A stretch of 64,000 nt of DNA. Source: Streptomyces longhuiensis. GTDB taxonomy: Bacteria > Actinomycetota > Actinomycetes > Streptomycetales > Streptomycetaceae. Below the pieces are notes generated by a model. It searched no databases, was not told the origin of the DNA, and saw only the letters and a program-made list of their open reading frames with translations. Below are positions 34,984-44,487 of this stretch, in pieces. Position 1 is the stretch's first letter, and each line of letters opens with the position of its first letter. The DNA is taken from positions 3,421,501-3,485,500 of the forward strand of contig NZ_CP085173.1 of NCBI RefSeq assembly GCF_020616555.1. The letters are read 5' to 3'. The position numbers were made by a program, and so were the translations under genes.

Positions 34984-35258
34984 TGAGACGTCAGCTCCGG
35001 AAAGCTGAGAATTTGTCACCTCGGTGAGTAGCCGCATCGAACAGCTCGGCGAAAACTGTCCCACCCCACCCCCCGCACAGTTCGTGCACGGCCCCCGCAC
35101 AGCCCCGGCACAGCTCCTTCGTGACCGCCGCCCCGGCACCCCGTTCCGCAGCCTGAGCCAGTCCCCGTGAAGGCGTCCGCAAAGGCGTCGTCCCCGAACG
35201 CTCCGCGCACACGTCCCCCCACACACAGTTCCGCACCCCGAGACGAGTTGGAGCACCC

Positions 35259-36410
35259 ATGCCCCAGCACGTGCCCACCCCCCTGCGCACGCCCCACCCG
35301 GGCGACGCACGTCCCCACCCCGCACTTCCCCCACCGCCGCGCCGGATCGTCTTCCTCGCCCACCGCGACCTCGGCAACCCGGCCGCGGGCGGCTCCGAAC
35401 TCCTCGTCGACCGGCTGGCCTACGGGCTGACCCGCCTGGGCCACGAGGTGACGCTGCTGTGCGGCGGGCCCGCCGCGTTCCGCGACTACCGCGTCGTGTC
35501 GGCCGGTGGCGACCTCGGCCACTACCTGCGGGCGCGCTCCGCGTTCGCCCGCCAGGTCGGCGACTGCGACCTGCTCGTGGAGGTGTGCAACGGCATGCCG
35601 TATCTGGCGCCGCTGTGGCACCGCGGCCCGACGCTGCGCCTGGTCAACCACGTCCACACCGATCTGTGGCGCATGCGCTTCGGCGGGCCGCTCGCGCCGG
35701 CCGCGCGGCTCGGGCGACGACTGGAGCACTGGGCGCTGTCCGGTGCCGAGCGCCGCGGTCTGCTGGTGGCCGTCTCGCCGTCGACGGCCACCGCGCTGCG
35801 GGCGCTCGGCATCGAACGCGAACGCATCCGCGTCGTCCACAACGGCGTCGAGGAGCCGGGCCCGCGCGCGGACCGCTCCCGTGAACCGCTCTTCCTCGCG
35901 ATGGGCCGGCTCGTCGAGTACAAACGGATCGATCTGCTGCTGCGCCTGTGGGAGCGGGTGCGGCCGGTCACCGGCGGCCGGCTCCTCATCGTCGGCGACG
36001 GACCCGAGCGGGAACGGCTGGAACAACTCGCGGGCCCCGGCGTCCAGTTCATGGGCCATGTCTCCGAGGCCGAGAAGAACCGGCTGCTGTGCGAGGCGTG
36101 GCTGCTCCTGCACCCCTCCGCCGTGGAGGGGTGGGGTCTGGTCGTCACGGAGGCGGCGGCGCGCGGGACCCCGGCGATCGGTTTCGACGTGCCGGGTCTG
36201 CGCGACTCCGTCGAGGACGGCGTCACGGGTCTGCTCGCACGCGGTGAGTCGTCGTTCGCGGCGGCCTGGTGCGCCCTGGCCCTGTCCGGGCAGCGGCGCC
36301 GGCTGATGGGCAAGGCCGCCGAGGAGCGCGCCGCGACCTTCCGCTGGGCCCACACGGTGCGGCAGTTCAGAGCCGTGGCCGCCGAGGCGGTGAGGAGTCC
36401 CGCGTCATGA
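35259..36410 (+). CDS. Glycosyltransferase family 4
   Basis: This 383-residue GT-B enzyme is predicted to transfer a sugar from a nucleotide donor at the cytoplasmic membrane face. The N-terminal domain has the acceptor loop GNPAAGGSELLVDRLA (about 38-53), and the C-terminal domain has the donor-site block MGRLVEYKRIDLLLR and the E-x7-E region HPSAVEGWGLVVTEAAARGTP (about 285-305). It is the first of five genes that each overlap or nearly abut the next, so it is part of a coupled envelope operon. Donor and acceptor are unknown. Confidence 0.9.
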   Translation: MPQHVPTPLRTPHPGDARPHPALPPPPRRIVFLAHRDLGNPAAGGSELLVDRLAYGLTRLGHEVTLLCGGPAAFRDYRVVSAGGDLGHYLRARSAFARQVGDCDLLVEVCNGMPYLAPLWHRGPTLRLVNHVHTDLWRMRFGGPLAPAARLGRRLEHWALSGAERRGLLVAVSPSTATALRALGIERERIRVVHNGVEEPGPRADRSREPLFLAMGRLVEYKRIDLLLRLWERVRPVTGGRLLIVGDGPERERLEQLAGPGVQFMGHVSEAEKNRLLCEAWLLLHPSAVEGWGLVVTEAAARGTPAIGFDVPGLRDSVEDGVTGLLARGESSFAAAWCALALSGQRRRLMGKAAEERAATFRWAHTVRQFRAVAAEAVRSPAS

Positions 36411-37156
36411 CGCACTCGACACGCACGTCCCCGCCCGACCCGTCGCTACGCCGCTCGCTCGCCCTGTTCCGCGCCTTCCTGCGCGAACAGCAGGACCCCG
36501 AGGCCTGCTACTCCCTGCTGGCCCGCGACGCCGCCGACCAGGTCGAGGCGGTCTGCGGGGGCGTGGCGGGGAAGGTCGTCGTCGATGTGGGCGGCGGGTC
36601 CGGCCACTTCACGCGGGAGTTCCGGCGGCGCGGCGCGCACGGCTTCCTCTTCGAGCCCGACGCGCGGGAGCTGGGCGCGCGGCCGGGCGCGCCCGCTGTC
36701 GTGGCGGACGGCTATCTGCTGCCGCTCGCGGAGGGCGCCGCCGATGTCACGTTCTCCTCGAACGTCCTGGAGCACGTGGACGACCCGCAGACCTTCCTCA
36801 GCGAGCTGGTCCGGGTGACGCGGCCCGGCGGGATCGTCTATCTCTCGTTCACCAACTGGCTCTCCCCGTGGGGTGGTCACGAGTGGGCGCCCTGGCACTA
36901 CCTGGGCGCAGACCGGGCCCGCGCCCGCTACCAGCGGCGTACGGGCAGGCCGCCCAAGCACACGCTCGGCGAGAACCTCTTCGCGCATCACATCGGCCCG
37001 ACGCTGCGCCAGGTCAGGGCCCGTGACGACATCACCGTCGTCTCCGCGCGCTCCCGCTACTGGCCGTTCCTCGCGGCGACCGTCGCGAAGGTGCCGGGGG
37101 TGCGCGAGTTCGCCACCTGGAACCTCCTCCTCATCCTCCGGCGGTGTTCCCCATGA
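36407..37156 (+). CDS. SAM-dependent class I methyltransferase
   Basis: This 249-residue methyltransferase has SAM motif I VVDVGGGSGHFTREF (about 58-72), motif II FLFEPD and the post-motif block SSNVLEHVDDPQTFLSELVRV (about 118-138). It overlaps the glycosyltransferase by 4 bp (ATGA) and the next gene likewise. Probably it methylates a sugar or lipid carrier intermediate of the same envelope glycan. The second methyltransferase in the cluster is not a close copy. Confidence 0.88.
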   Translation: MTHSTRTSPPDPSLRRSLALFRAFLREQQDPEACYSLLARDAADQVEAVCGGVAGKVVVDVGGGSGHFTREFRRRGAHGFLFEPDARELGARPGAPAVVADGYLLPLAEGAADVTFSSNVLEHVDDPQTFLSELVRVTRPGGIVYLSFTNWLSPWGGHEWAPWHYLGADRARARYQRRTGRPPKHTLGENLFAHHIGPTLRQVRARDDITVVSARSRYWPFLAATVAKVPGVREFATWNLLLILRRCSP

Positions 37157-40100
37157 CGAGCACGGTCCAGGCGCCGCCCCCGGCGGCGGCCCGCCCCGCC
37201 CCCTCCCGGCCAGGACACGGGCGGGGGCCGCGCTCGCGGCGCTGGCTGCTGGCCTTCTGGGCGACGCTGTTCGTGCTGTTCGTGGCGGTGTCGCCCGGGC
37301 GCATGACGTTCGACACGAAGCTGGGTGTCGCGCTCGACCCGTGGAAGTTCCTCACGGACCTGGGCGACCTGTGGCACGACCGGGCGGGCTTCGGTGGGAT
37401 CTTCGACCAGTACGTGGGCTACTCGTTCCCGATGCTGCCCTACTACGGGCTCGCGCGGCTGACGCATCTGCCGGTGTGGCTGGCCGAGCGGCTGTGGCTG
37501 TCGATCATCGTGACGGTGGCGTTCTGGGGCGCCCTGCGCCTCGCGGAGCGCCTGCGGATCGGCAGCCCGCGGACCCGGCTGCTCGGCGCGGTGGCGTACG
37601 CGCTGTGGCCGGCATTCACGATCGTCGTCGGCTCGACGTCGGCGGCCGCCCTGCCGGGCGCGTTCCTGCCGTGGGTGCTGCTGCCGCTCACGAACGACCG
37701 CACGAGCGCGCGCGTCGCGGCGACGCGCTCGGCGCTCCTCATCCCGTTCATGGGCGGGGTGAACGCGGCGGCCACCCTCGCCTCCCTCCTCCCGGTGGGC
37801 CTCTATCTCCTCTCCCGCCCGCCGGGCCCGCGCCGCCGCAAGCTGATCGCGTGGTGGACCCCGTCGGTGATCCTCGCGACGGCCTGGTGGATCCTTCCGC
37901 TGCTCCTCCTGGGCATCTACGGCGAGAACTTCCTTCCGTACGTGGAGACTTCACAGACCACGACGGGCACCATGTCGGCCACCGAGTCCCTGCGCGGCGC
38001 CGGGAACTGGGTGGCGTACCTGCACTTCGGCGAGGCCTGGCTGCCGGCGGGCTGGACGGTCGCGACGGCGGCCGTGACCGTCGTCGGCTCGGCGCTCGCG
38101 GCGGCCTTCGGGCTCGCGGGGCTCGCCCGCCGCGATCTGCCGGAACGCCGCTGGCTCGTCCTGACGGTCCTCACGGTCGCGCTGATCACCCTCGCGGGCT
38201 ACGGCGGCGCGCTCGGCGCACCCTTCCACTCCACGGTGCAGTCCTGGCTGAACGGCGGCCTCGTCCCGTTCCGCAACATCTACAAGTTCCAGACAGGACT
38301 CGGGCTCGCCCTGGCCTTCGGGCTGATGCATGTGACGGCGGTCGCGGCCGAGCCGCGCGGCGCCCGCCCCCTGCGCCACCGCCGGTACGCGCCGCTCCTG
38401 GCGGCGGTGCTGATCCTGCCGGGTCTCGCCTGGCCGTACCTCAACGGCTCGATCCTGCAACCGGGTTCGTTCCGCTCCCTGCCCGCGTACTGGGACACGA
38501 CGGCGCACTGGCTGAAGAAGCACTCGCCCGACTCGCGCGCCCTCGTCGTGCCCGCCACCGCGCACGGCATCTACACCTGGGGCTCCCCCATCGACCAGCC
38601 CCTCGACGTCCTCGCCGACTCGCGCTGGGCGCAGCGCGACTACGTCCCGTTCGGCACGCCCGGCAACCGCCGCGCCCTCGACGCCGTCGAGCAGGCCCTG
38701 ACCACCGGCGGTGAAGTCCCCGGCCTGCAGGACTACTTGAGCCGGGCCGGCCTGCACTTCGTCGTCGTTCGCAATGACCTCGACCCCGACCAGCTGGGCT
38801 ACGTACCGACCGCGACCGTCAAGCGCACCCTGGAGGAGTCCGGGTACCGGCGCGTCACCGGGTTCGGGCCCGTCACGACCGGTGGGCGCATCGCCGAGGG
38901 CACCCCGCTCCAGGTCGAGGGGCTCTATCCGCGCCAGCGGGCGGTGGAGATCTACGCGCCCGGCTCCGCGCGGCGCCCCGGGCAGGCCGCCCTGCTGCCG
39001 GTCTCCGGTACGGCGGAGGTCAGCGGCGGCCCCGAGTCGCTCCTGCCGCTGTCCGCCGACCCGGCGATGCGCGGCCGGCCCACCGTCCTGGCCGGCGACA
39101 ACCACCCGGGCATCGGTACGCCCGCGCTGCGCACGGCCGGTGACGGCCTGCGCCGCGCCGACACCCGCTTCGGGCTGGTCGGCTCCAACACCTCGTACAC
39201 GTACACGCCGACCGAGCGGAACTCCCCGGGCAGCACGCAGGACCCGGGGGCGAAGCCCCGGCAGATCCTGCCGGGCGAGGGGATCCGCCATCAGACGACC
39301 GCCGTGCTGCGCGGCGCCGCGCAGGTCACGGCGTCGTCGAGCGGGAACTGGCTGTTCCACCTGCCGCAGTACGACCCGGTGAACGCGTTCGACGGGAACC
39401 CGGACACGGCGTGGGCCGAGGGCACACCGGGCACGCCCGACGGGCAGTGGCTGCGGATCGCGTTCTCCTCGAAGACACCCGTGCCCGGCACGCTCCGGGT
39501 GACTCCCCTGCCGCAGGAGGGAGTCAGGGCCGCGCCGACCCGGATCCGCATACAGACGGAATCCGGCTCGGCCACCTCGACCCTCCAGCCGAACGGCAGG
39601 CGCCAGACCGTCAAGGCGCCCGCGGGCGTCAGCAGTTGGCTGCGGATCACCATCCTGGGCGCGCAGGCGGGACACACGGGTCTCGCGGGAGCGGGCTTCT
39701 CGGACGTCGACATCCCGGGCGTCCGGGTGACCCGGCTGCTTCGGCTGCCCCAGGACTCCACGGACGCGCAGCAGTTCAGCTTCCACACGACCGGCGAGGA
39801 GCCGAACCTCGGACGCCGGTTCACGACCGCCGACGGCGGCACGTACACCCTCAGGGCGAGCGCGCGGCCCGCTCCGGGCGACGCGTTCGACAAGCTCCTC
39901 TACGAGGTGGCGCCCGATCAGCGCCGCCGCCTCACGGCCACCGCGGACTCCACGTCCGCGCTCGGCGGCGACCTGTCGGCGCGCAATCTCACGGACGGCG
40001 ACCTGACCACGGCGTGGATCGCGGGCGACCGGCCCACCATCCATCTGCGCTGGCCGGACAAGCAGCCGGTGGGAGAAGTCGTACTCGCCGCCGCGGGCGG

Positions 40101-41280
40101 CCTGTCCACCCGCCCCGAGAAGATCGAGATCAGCTCGCCGGACGGGGCGGCCGTGGCGGGCGTCGACGAGAACGGCGTGGCCCGCTTCGACCCGATCACC
40201 ACGGACCGCCTGGACATCACCGTCACCGCGACGGCTCCCCTCACCGTCCACAACCCGGTGGCGGACGCCGATCTGCAACTGCCGGTCGGCCTGACGGAGG
40301 CGTACCTCCCGGCGCTCGACCAGTACCGCACCCCGCAGCCGTCGCCCACCCGCACGTTCAGCCTGCCGTGCGGCAAGGGCCCGGACGTCACGGTCGACGG
40401 CACACGCCACCGGACCGGCGCGAAGGGAACGGTCAGGGACCTCGTGGAGCGCCGCCCGATCGACGTGACGCTGTGCGGACAGGCCCCCGCGCCGCTGACG
40501 CTCCCCGCCGGCACCCACACCCTGGAGACACCGCAGGACAAGGGCCCCCTCCGCCTCACCGACGCCACCCTCACCCGCACCGACGCACCCTCCACCACCC
40601 CGCCCGCCGGTCGCGCCCTGCGCATCCGCGACTGGCTCGGCGACCGCAGGGAGGTGACCGTCGGCTCCGGCCCCGCCACCTATCTGACGACGTACGAGAA
40701 CGTCAACGACGGCTGGAAGGCGACCCTCGACGGCAAGGAGCTGACGCCCTTGCGCCTGGACGGCTGGCAGCAGGGCTTCCTCGTCCCCCAGGGCGCGGGC
40801 GGCACCGTGAGGCTGAGCTACGAACCGGCGCGGACGTACGAGGCGGGGCTGTTCGGCGGGGCCGCGGGCGTGCTCGCGCTCGCCGGGATCGCCCTCTTCC
40901 GGCGGCGTGCCACGACCACGGATGTGACGCCGCCCGCCCCGCCACCCGGGCTGCTGCTCGGCACGGTGGCGCTCACCCTGGTCGGCGCGGTGATCGCGGG
41001 TCCGCTCGCGCTGCTCGTCCCGGCGCTCGCGCTCGTGGCGTGGCGGCGGCACGCGCTCCTCGTCCCGATCGCGTTCCTGGCGATGGCGGGCGCGGGCATC
41101 GCCGCCGCGGCGGGATCCGGGGAGCCGTCCCGGTCGTCGGTGGGCGCCTTCGGCCCGGTGGCCCAACTCCTCGCGCTGGTCGCCCTGTTCGCGGCACTGA
41201 CGACCACTCGCAGGCCGGCGAGGACCCCGGCCGATCCGTCGCGGCCGCCCGGCGGCCCCTCGCAGGAAGGATCGGCATGA
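37153..41280 (+). CDS. AftD-like alpha-(1->3)-arabinofuranosyltransferase family protein (DUF3367)
   Basis: The protein is 1375 residues. The N-terminal ~440 residues are a GT-C membrane domain with about 10-12 helices, starting RRWLLAFWATLFVLFVAVSPG, and an acidic loop motif (MTFDTKLGVALDPWKF) near the expected catalytic position. A long extracellular part holds two F5/8-type carbohydrate-binding regions (about 720-870 and 920-1060) and ends in four C-terminal helices. Mycobacterial AftD adds branching arabinofuranose to arabinogalactan and lipoarabinomannan from a polyprenyl donor. Streptomyces is not known to make these polymers, so the acceptor is open. It overlaps both neighbours by 4 bp. 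Confidence 0.85.
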   Translation: MTSTVQAPPPAAARPAPSRPGHGRGPRSRRWLLAFWATLFVLFVAVSPGRMTFDTKLGVALDPWKFLTDLGDLWHDRAGFGGIFDQYVGYSFPMLPYYGLARLTHLPVWLAERLWLSIIVTVAFWGALRLAERLRIGSPRTRLLGAVAYALWPAFTIVVGSTSAAALPGAFLPWVLLPLTNDRTSARVAATRSALLIPFMGGVNAAATLASLLPVGLYLLSRPPGPRRRKLIAWWTPSVILATAWWILPLLLLGIYGENFLPYVETSQTTTGTMSATESLRGAGNWVAYLHFGEAWLPAGWTVATAAVTVVGSALAAAFGLAGLARRDLPERRWLVLTVLTVALITLAGYGGALGAPFHSTVQSWLNGGLVPFRNIYKFQTGLGLALAFGLMHVTAVAAEPRGARPLRHRRYAPLLAAVLILPGLAWPYLNGSILQPGSFRSLPAYWDTTAHWLKKHSPDSRALVVPATAHGIYTWGSPIDQPLDVLADSRWAQRDYVPFGTPGNRRALDAVEQALTTGGEVPGLQDYLSRAGLHFVVVRNDLDPDQLGYVPTATVKRTLEESGYRRVTGFGPVTTGGRIAEGTPLQVEGLYPRQRAVEIYAPGSARRPGQAALLPVSGTAEVSGGPESLLPLSADPAMRGRPTVLAGDNHPGIGTPALRTAGDGLRRADTRFGLVGSNTSYTYTPTERNSPGSTQDPGAKPRQILPGEGIRHQTTAVLRGAAQVTASSSGNWLFHLPQYDPVNAFDGNPDTAWAEGTPGTPDGQWLRIAFSSKTPVPGTLRVTPLPQEGVRAAPTRIRIQTESGSATSTLQPNGRRQTVKAPAGVSSWLRITILGAQAGHTGLAGAGFSDVDIPGVRVTRLLRLPQDSTDAQQFSFHTTGEEPNLGRRFTTADGGTYTLRASARPAPGDAFDKLLYEVAPDQRRRLTATADSTSALGGDLSARNLTDGDLTTAWIAGDRPTIHLRWPDKQPVGEVVLAAAGGLSTRPEKIEISSPDGAAVAGVDENGVARFDPITTDRLDITVTATAPLTVHNPVADADLQLPVGLTEAYLPALDQYRTPQPSPTRTFSLPCGKGPDVTVDGTRHRTGAKGTVRDLVERRPIDVTLCGQAPAPLTLPAGTHTLETPQDKGPLRLTDATLTRTDAPSTTPPAGRALRIRDWLGDRREVTVGSGPATYLTTYENVNDGWKATLDGKELTPLRLDGWQQGFLVPQGAGGTVRLSYEPARTYEAGLFGGAAGVLALAGIALFRRRATTTDVTPPAPPPGLLLGTVALTLVGAVIAGPLALLVPALALVAWRRHALLVPIAFLAMAGAGIAAAAGSGEPSRSSVGAFGPVAQLLALVALFAALTTTRRPARTPADPSRPPGGPSQEGSA

Positions 41281-42575
41281 GCGTGCCGGCCCCCGTCGCG
41301 CCGCGGCGCGTCCCGTTCCCCGTGGTCGACGAGGTCGCCCGGCACTGTCTCCAGGACGAGGAGCCGGAGACCGTCCACATCGAGGTCCACCTGCCGGGTG
41401 CCCCGGACCCCGCCCGGCTGACGGCCGCCTTCGCCGAGGCGCTGCGCCGCCATCCGCGCATCCTGATGCGGGAGGCGGCGGGCCCCTGGTACCGGCGGCG
41501 CTACGAGTGGGAGCTGACCCGCGGACCCGATGTGGACGTGGTCACCTTCCCGCCGCCGGGACCGGACGCGCTCGAGGACGCCAGGACGCGCGCGCTGACG
41601 CACGCCCCGCCGCTGACCGCGTCGCCGCCGATCCGTCTGGAGGTGGTGCGGGAGCGGGAGGACGGTGCCGCGGTCCTCTTCCTCACCATCAACCACACCG
41701 CTCTGGACGGCCCGGCCTGCCTGCGCGTCCTCGCGACGGCGGCCGAGATCTACGGGGGCCACGACGACGCCCCCGGCTCGCCCGCGCCGCACCGGGCGCC
41801 GCATGGGGCGCCGGGGCCCGCCCTGCGCGGGCCCTCGCCGTGGACCCCGCCCGCCCGCGTCGCCCCCGGCACCCCCGACACCTCCCCCGCCGTCCCGCCC
41901 GGCAACGGCCTCCTGGTCGCGGACCTGCCCGTGCCGCACCGGCCCGCCGGCGCCCCGTACACCGTCAACGACCAGCTCATGGCCGCCACCGCCCTGATGA
42001 TCACGCACTGGAACCGGGAGCGGGGCGCGCGCCCGCGCCCCCTGCGCATCACGATGCCGGTGGACGACCGGCCCCGGGGCGCGGACATGCCCATCGGCAA
42101 CGGCACCCGGCTCGTCGAAGTCACCTTCGAACCAGAGGAGTTGACGGCCACCGGCATTCCGCTCCTGCTGCACCGCACCTCGGTGCGCACCCGCGCGCTC
42201 AAGGCCCTCGACCGGCCCCAGCTCGGTCACGGCGCCGCCCTCCTGACCGCTCCGCTCGCCCCGGTCGCCTGGCGTGCCGCGGTCACCCGCGGGCTGCGCA
42301 GGGCCGCCGCACCCTGGACGTCGACCACGCTGCTCAGCAACATCGGCCGCGTCCCCTACCCGCTCGACTTCGGCGACGCGGGCCGCGCCCACGCCGTCTG
42401 GTTCTCGGCCCCCGCGCGCATGCCGCGCGGCCTGACCGTGACGACCGCGTCCACGGCGGGCCGGCTGCACCTCGCCCTGCGCTGGTCGCGCACCCTGCTC
42501 GGACCGGGCGACGGCGACCGGCTGCGGGACCTGTTCGAGCACTACCTGCACGCGACGCAGGAGGCGACGCCATGA
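41277..42575 (+). CDS. Condensation-fold acyltransferase-like protein (PapA/WS-DGAT relation)
   Basis: This 432-residue protein resembles the two-lobed CoA-dependent acyltransferase/condensation fold. The expected HHxxxDG signature appears as INHTALDGPA (about 136-145), with the first histidine replaced by asparagine but the catalytic histidine and Asp-Gly retained. The C-terminal DFGW equivalent is not clear. Similar proteins (PapA5) acylate polyketide or trehalose lipids. In this operon it could acylate the glycan made by the neighbouring enzymes. It overlaps both neighbouring genes by 4 bp. Activity is inferred, not certain. Confidence 0.7.
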   Translation: MSVPAPVAPRRVPFPVVDEVARHCLQDEEPETVHIEVHLPGAPDPARLTAAFAEALRRHPRILMREAAGPWYRRRYEWELTRGPDVDVVTFPPPGPDALEDARTRALTHAPPLTASPPIRLEVVREREDGAAVLFLTINHTALDGPACLRVLATAAEIYGGHDDAPGSPAPHRAPHGAPGPALRGPSPWTPPARVAPGTPDTSPAVPPGNGLLVADLPVPHRPAGAPYTVNDQLMAATALMITHWNRERGARPRPLRITMPVDDRPRGADMPIGNGTRLVEVTFEPEELTATGIPLLLHRTSVRTRALKALDRPQLGHGAALLTAPLAPVAWRAAVTRGLRRAAAPWTSTTLLSNIGRVPYPLDFGDAGRAHAVWFSAPARMPRGLTVTTASTAGRLHLALRWSRTLLGPGDGDRLRDLFEHYLHATQEATP

Positions 42576-43303
42576 CCACCACGTCCGCCCCGCCCGGGCT
42601 GCGGGACTTCTACGAGGACCCGGCGACCCCGGTCGCCTCCGGCGAACAGCGCTCCCACCGCCAGGCCCGCGCGCTCGCCGTCGCGCTCGGCCGGCCCGCG
42701 CCCGTCCCCGCCACCGTCGTCGACATCGGCTGCGGAGACGGACAGGCCGCCGCCACCGCCGCGCCGCTCCTCGCGGGCCACCGCATCGTCGGCGTCGACT
42801 GGTCGCAGGACGCCCTCAAGCGGGCCAGGGCCCGCATCCCGGACGTGGTGCGCGGTGAACTCACCGCGAGCGGGCTGCCGTTCGCGGCGGGATCCGCCGA
42901 CGCCGTCCTGTTCAGCGAGGTGATCGAGCATCTCGTCGACCCCGATGCCGCGCTGGACGAGATCCGCCGGATCCTGCGCCCCGGCGGCCATCTCATGCTG
43001 TCCACGCCGAACCTCGCCGCCTGGTACAACCGCGCGCTGCTGCTCGCCGGGGTGCAGCCCGTCTTCTCCGAGGTCAGCCTGCGCGGGGTGCACGGCCGCC
43101 CGGGCAGCGAGGTCGTGGGCCATCTGCGGCTGTACACCGCCCGCGCGCTGCGCTCGTTCGTGGCGGCGGCGGGCTTCGACGTCGTACGGGTCACGGGCGC
43201 GCCCTTCCACGGGGTGCCGCGCCCGCTGCGCCCCCTGGACCGGCTCGCCTGCGCGGCGCCGTCCCTCTCCTCGATCCTCCTGCTGCACGCCAGGAAGACG
43301 TGA
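42572..43303 (+). CDS. SAM-dependent class I methyltransferase (second)
   Basis: This 243-residue methyltransferase has motif I VVDIGCGDGQAAATA (about 49-63), then VGVDWSQDALKRAR, and the block LFSEVIEHLVDPDAALDEI (about 112-130). The fold resembles UbiE/Coq5-type enzymes. ATG 42572 overlaps the acyltransferase stop and its own stop overlaps the next start by 4 bp, so production is coordinated. Substrate is unknown. Confidence 0.88.
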   Translation: MTTTSAPPGLRDFYEDPATPVASGEQRSHRQARALAVALGRPAPVPATVVDIGCGDGQAAATAAPLLAGHRIVGVDWSQDALKRARARIPDVVRGELTASGLPFAAGSADAVLFSEVIEHLVDPDAALDEIRRILRPGGHLMLSTPNLAAWYNRALLLAGVQPVFSEVSLRGVHGRPGSEVVGHLRLYTARALRSFVAAAGFDVVRVTGAPFHGVPRPLRPLDRLACAAPSLSSILLLHARKT

Positions 43304-44247
43304 GCGGGATGACCGCCATGTGGTGGGGCGTCGGCGCGGCGCTGCTCGCGAACGTCCTCTACAGCACCGGGTTCGTCCTGGAGAAGCGAGCGCTCGCCGC
43401 GCTGCCGCAGGTCAGCGTGCGCCGCCCGGCCCACCTGGTGCGCCTCGTCGCGGGCAGCCCCCTGTGGCTCGGCGGCTCCCTGGCCCTGGCCGCCGGGTTC
43501 GGGGCACAGCTCGCGGTCTACCGGACGCTGCCCATCGCCGCCGCGCAGGCCATCTTCGTCTCCGGCCTCGTCCTCCTGCTGCTCCTGTCCTCGGCGCTCC
43601 TCGGGGAACGCACGACGGGCCGGGAGCGGTACGCGATCGGAGCGATCCTCGCCGCGCTCCTCATGGTCGTACTGTCCCTGCGCCAGGGCAGCGACACCGT
43701 CAGCAAGGGCGCACCCGCCGCGCTGATCCTCGGGGTGTGCGTACCGACGCTCGCGGCGGGGCTCCTCCTGTACGGCCTCGCCGAGCGCAGGACGCGCCGC
43801 CGGCACCGCCTCCCGACGACCGGCGTCGAGTACGGGGTCGCGGTGGGCCTGCTCTACGGCGTGAGCTCGCTGGCCATCAAGGGGGTGGCCGGGTATCTGA
43901 CCACGGACCGGCCCGGCGCGGCCGCGCTGCACCTGCTGACCTCGCCCTACCCCTATCTCCTGCTGTGCACGGGCGGGTTCGGGCTCGTCATGTCGCAGGC
44001 GGCGCTCCAGCGGTGCCGCGCCTCCCTGATCGTGCCGGTGTGCTCGACGGTGACGTGCCTGTTCACGGCCGTGCTCGGCACGCTCGCGTTCGGCGAGTCA
44101 CTGCCGCGCGAGCCGGTGCCCCTGGCGCTGCGCCTGACCGGCACGGTCCTCGCCGTGTCCGTACTCCTCCTCATGCCGAAGCACGACGACCGGCCGCCCC
44201 CACCACCCTCGCCCTCCAAGGAGTTGGCCCACCGTGAAGCCCGATGA
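43300..44247 (+). CDS. EamA/DMT-family membrane transporter-like protein
   Basis: This 315-residue integral membrane protein has nine to ten helices in two repeats, beginning WWGVGAALLANVLYSTGFVLEKRAL. EamA-like members export metabolites or flip lipid-linked sugars such as undecaprenyl-aminoarabinose (ArnEF), which would fit this operon. GTG 43300 overlaps the methyltransferase stop (GTGA); ATG 43309 is an alternative. The tail is proline-rich (PPPPPSPSKE). Confidence 0.8.
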   Translation: MSGMTAMWWGVGAALLANVLYSTGFVLEKRALAALPQVSVRRPAHLVRLVAGSPLWLGGSLALAAGFGAQLAVYRTLPIAAAQAIFVSGLVLLLLLSSALLGERTTGRERYAIGAILAALLMVVLSLRQGSDTVSKGAPAALILGVCVPTLAAGLLLYGLAERRTRRRHRLPTTGVEYGVAVGLLYGVSSLAIKGVAGYLTTDRPGAAALHLLTSPYPYLLLCTGGFGLVMSQAALQRCRASLIVPVCSTVTCLFTAVLGTLAFGESLPREPVPLALRLTGTVLAVSVLLLMPKHDDRPPPPPSPSKELAHREAR

Positions 44248-44464
44248 CCCGCTGCTGAGGATCCTGGCCTGCCCGCTCGACAAGGGCCCGCTGCACCTCC
44301 TGCCGCCCGAGGAGGACGCCCTCCTGCCGGGCGAGGCGCTCTACAACCCCCGGCTGCGGCGCCGCTACCCGATCGTCGACGGCATCCCCCAGCTCCTGCC
44401 CTCGTCGGGCGAGCAGGTCCCGGAGGACGAGCACGAGCGGCTGCTCGATCGGATGTCGCCCTGA
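44234..44464 (+). CDS. Trm112-family zinc-ribbon-like protein
   Basis: This 76-residue protein contains ILACPLDKGPL (about 10-20) and YPIVDGIPQLLP (about 45-56), the Trm112/YcaR signature. In eukaryotes Trm112 activates methyltransferases, and bacterial copies occur next to methyltransferase or sugar-lipid genes. Here only one cysteine remains, so zinc binding looks lost. It overlaps the transporter gene by 14 bp and could be an activator of the operon's methyltransferases. Confidence 0.8.
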   Translation: MKPDDPLLRILACPLDKGPLHLLPPEEDALLPGEALYNPRLRRRYPIVDGIPQLLPSSGEQVPEDEHERLLDRMSP

Positions 44465-44487
44465 CGGCGCGGCCGCCGTGCGCGACC

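Noticed and set aside
37951..41166. 1071-codon open frame on the minus strand
   Set aside because: It is an antisense shadow of the AftD-like gene, Arg/Gly/Val-rich and without motifs.
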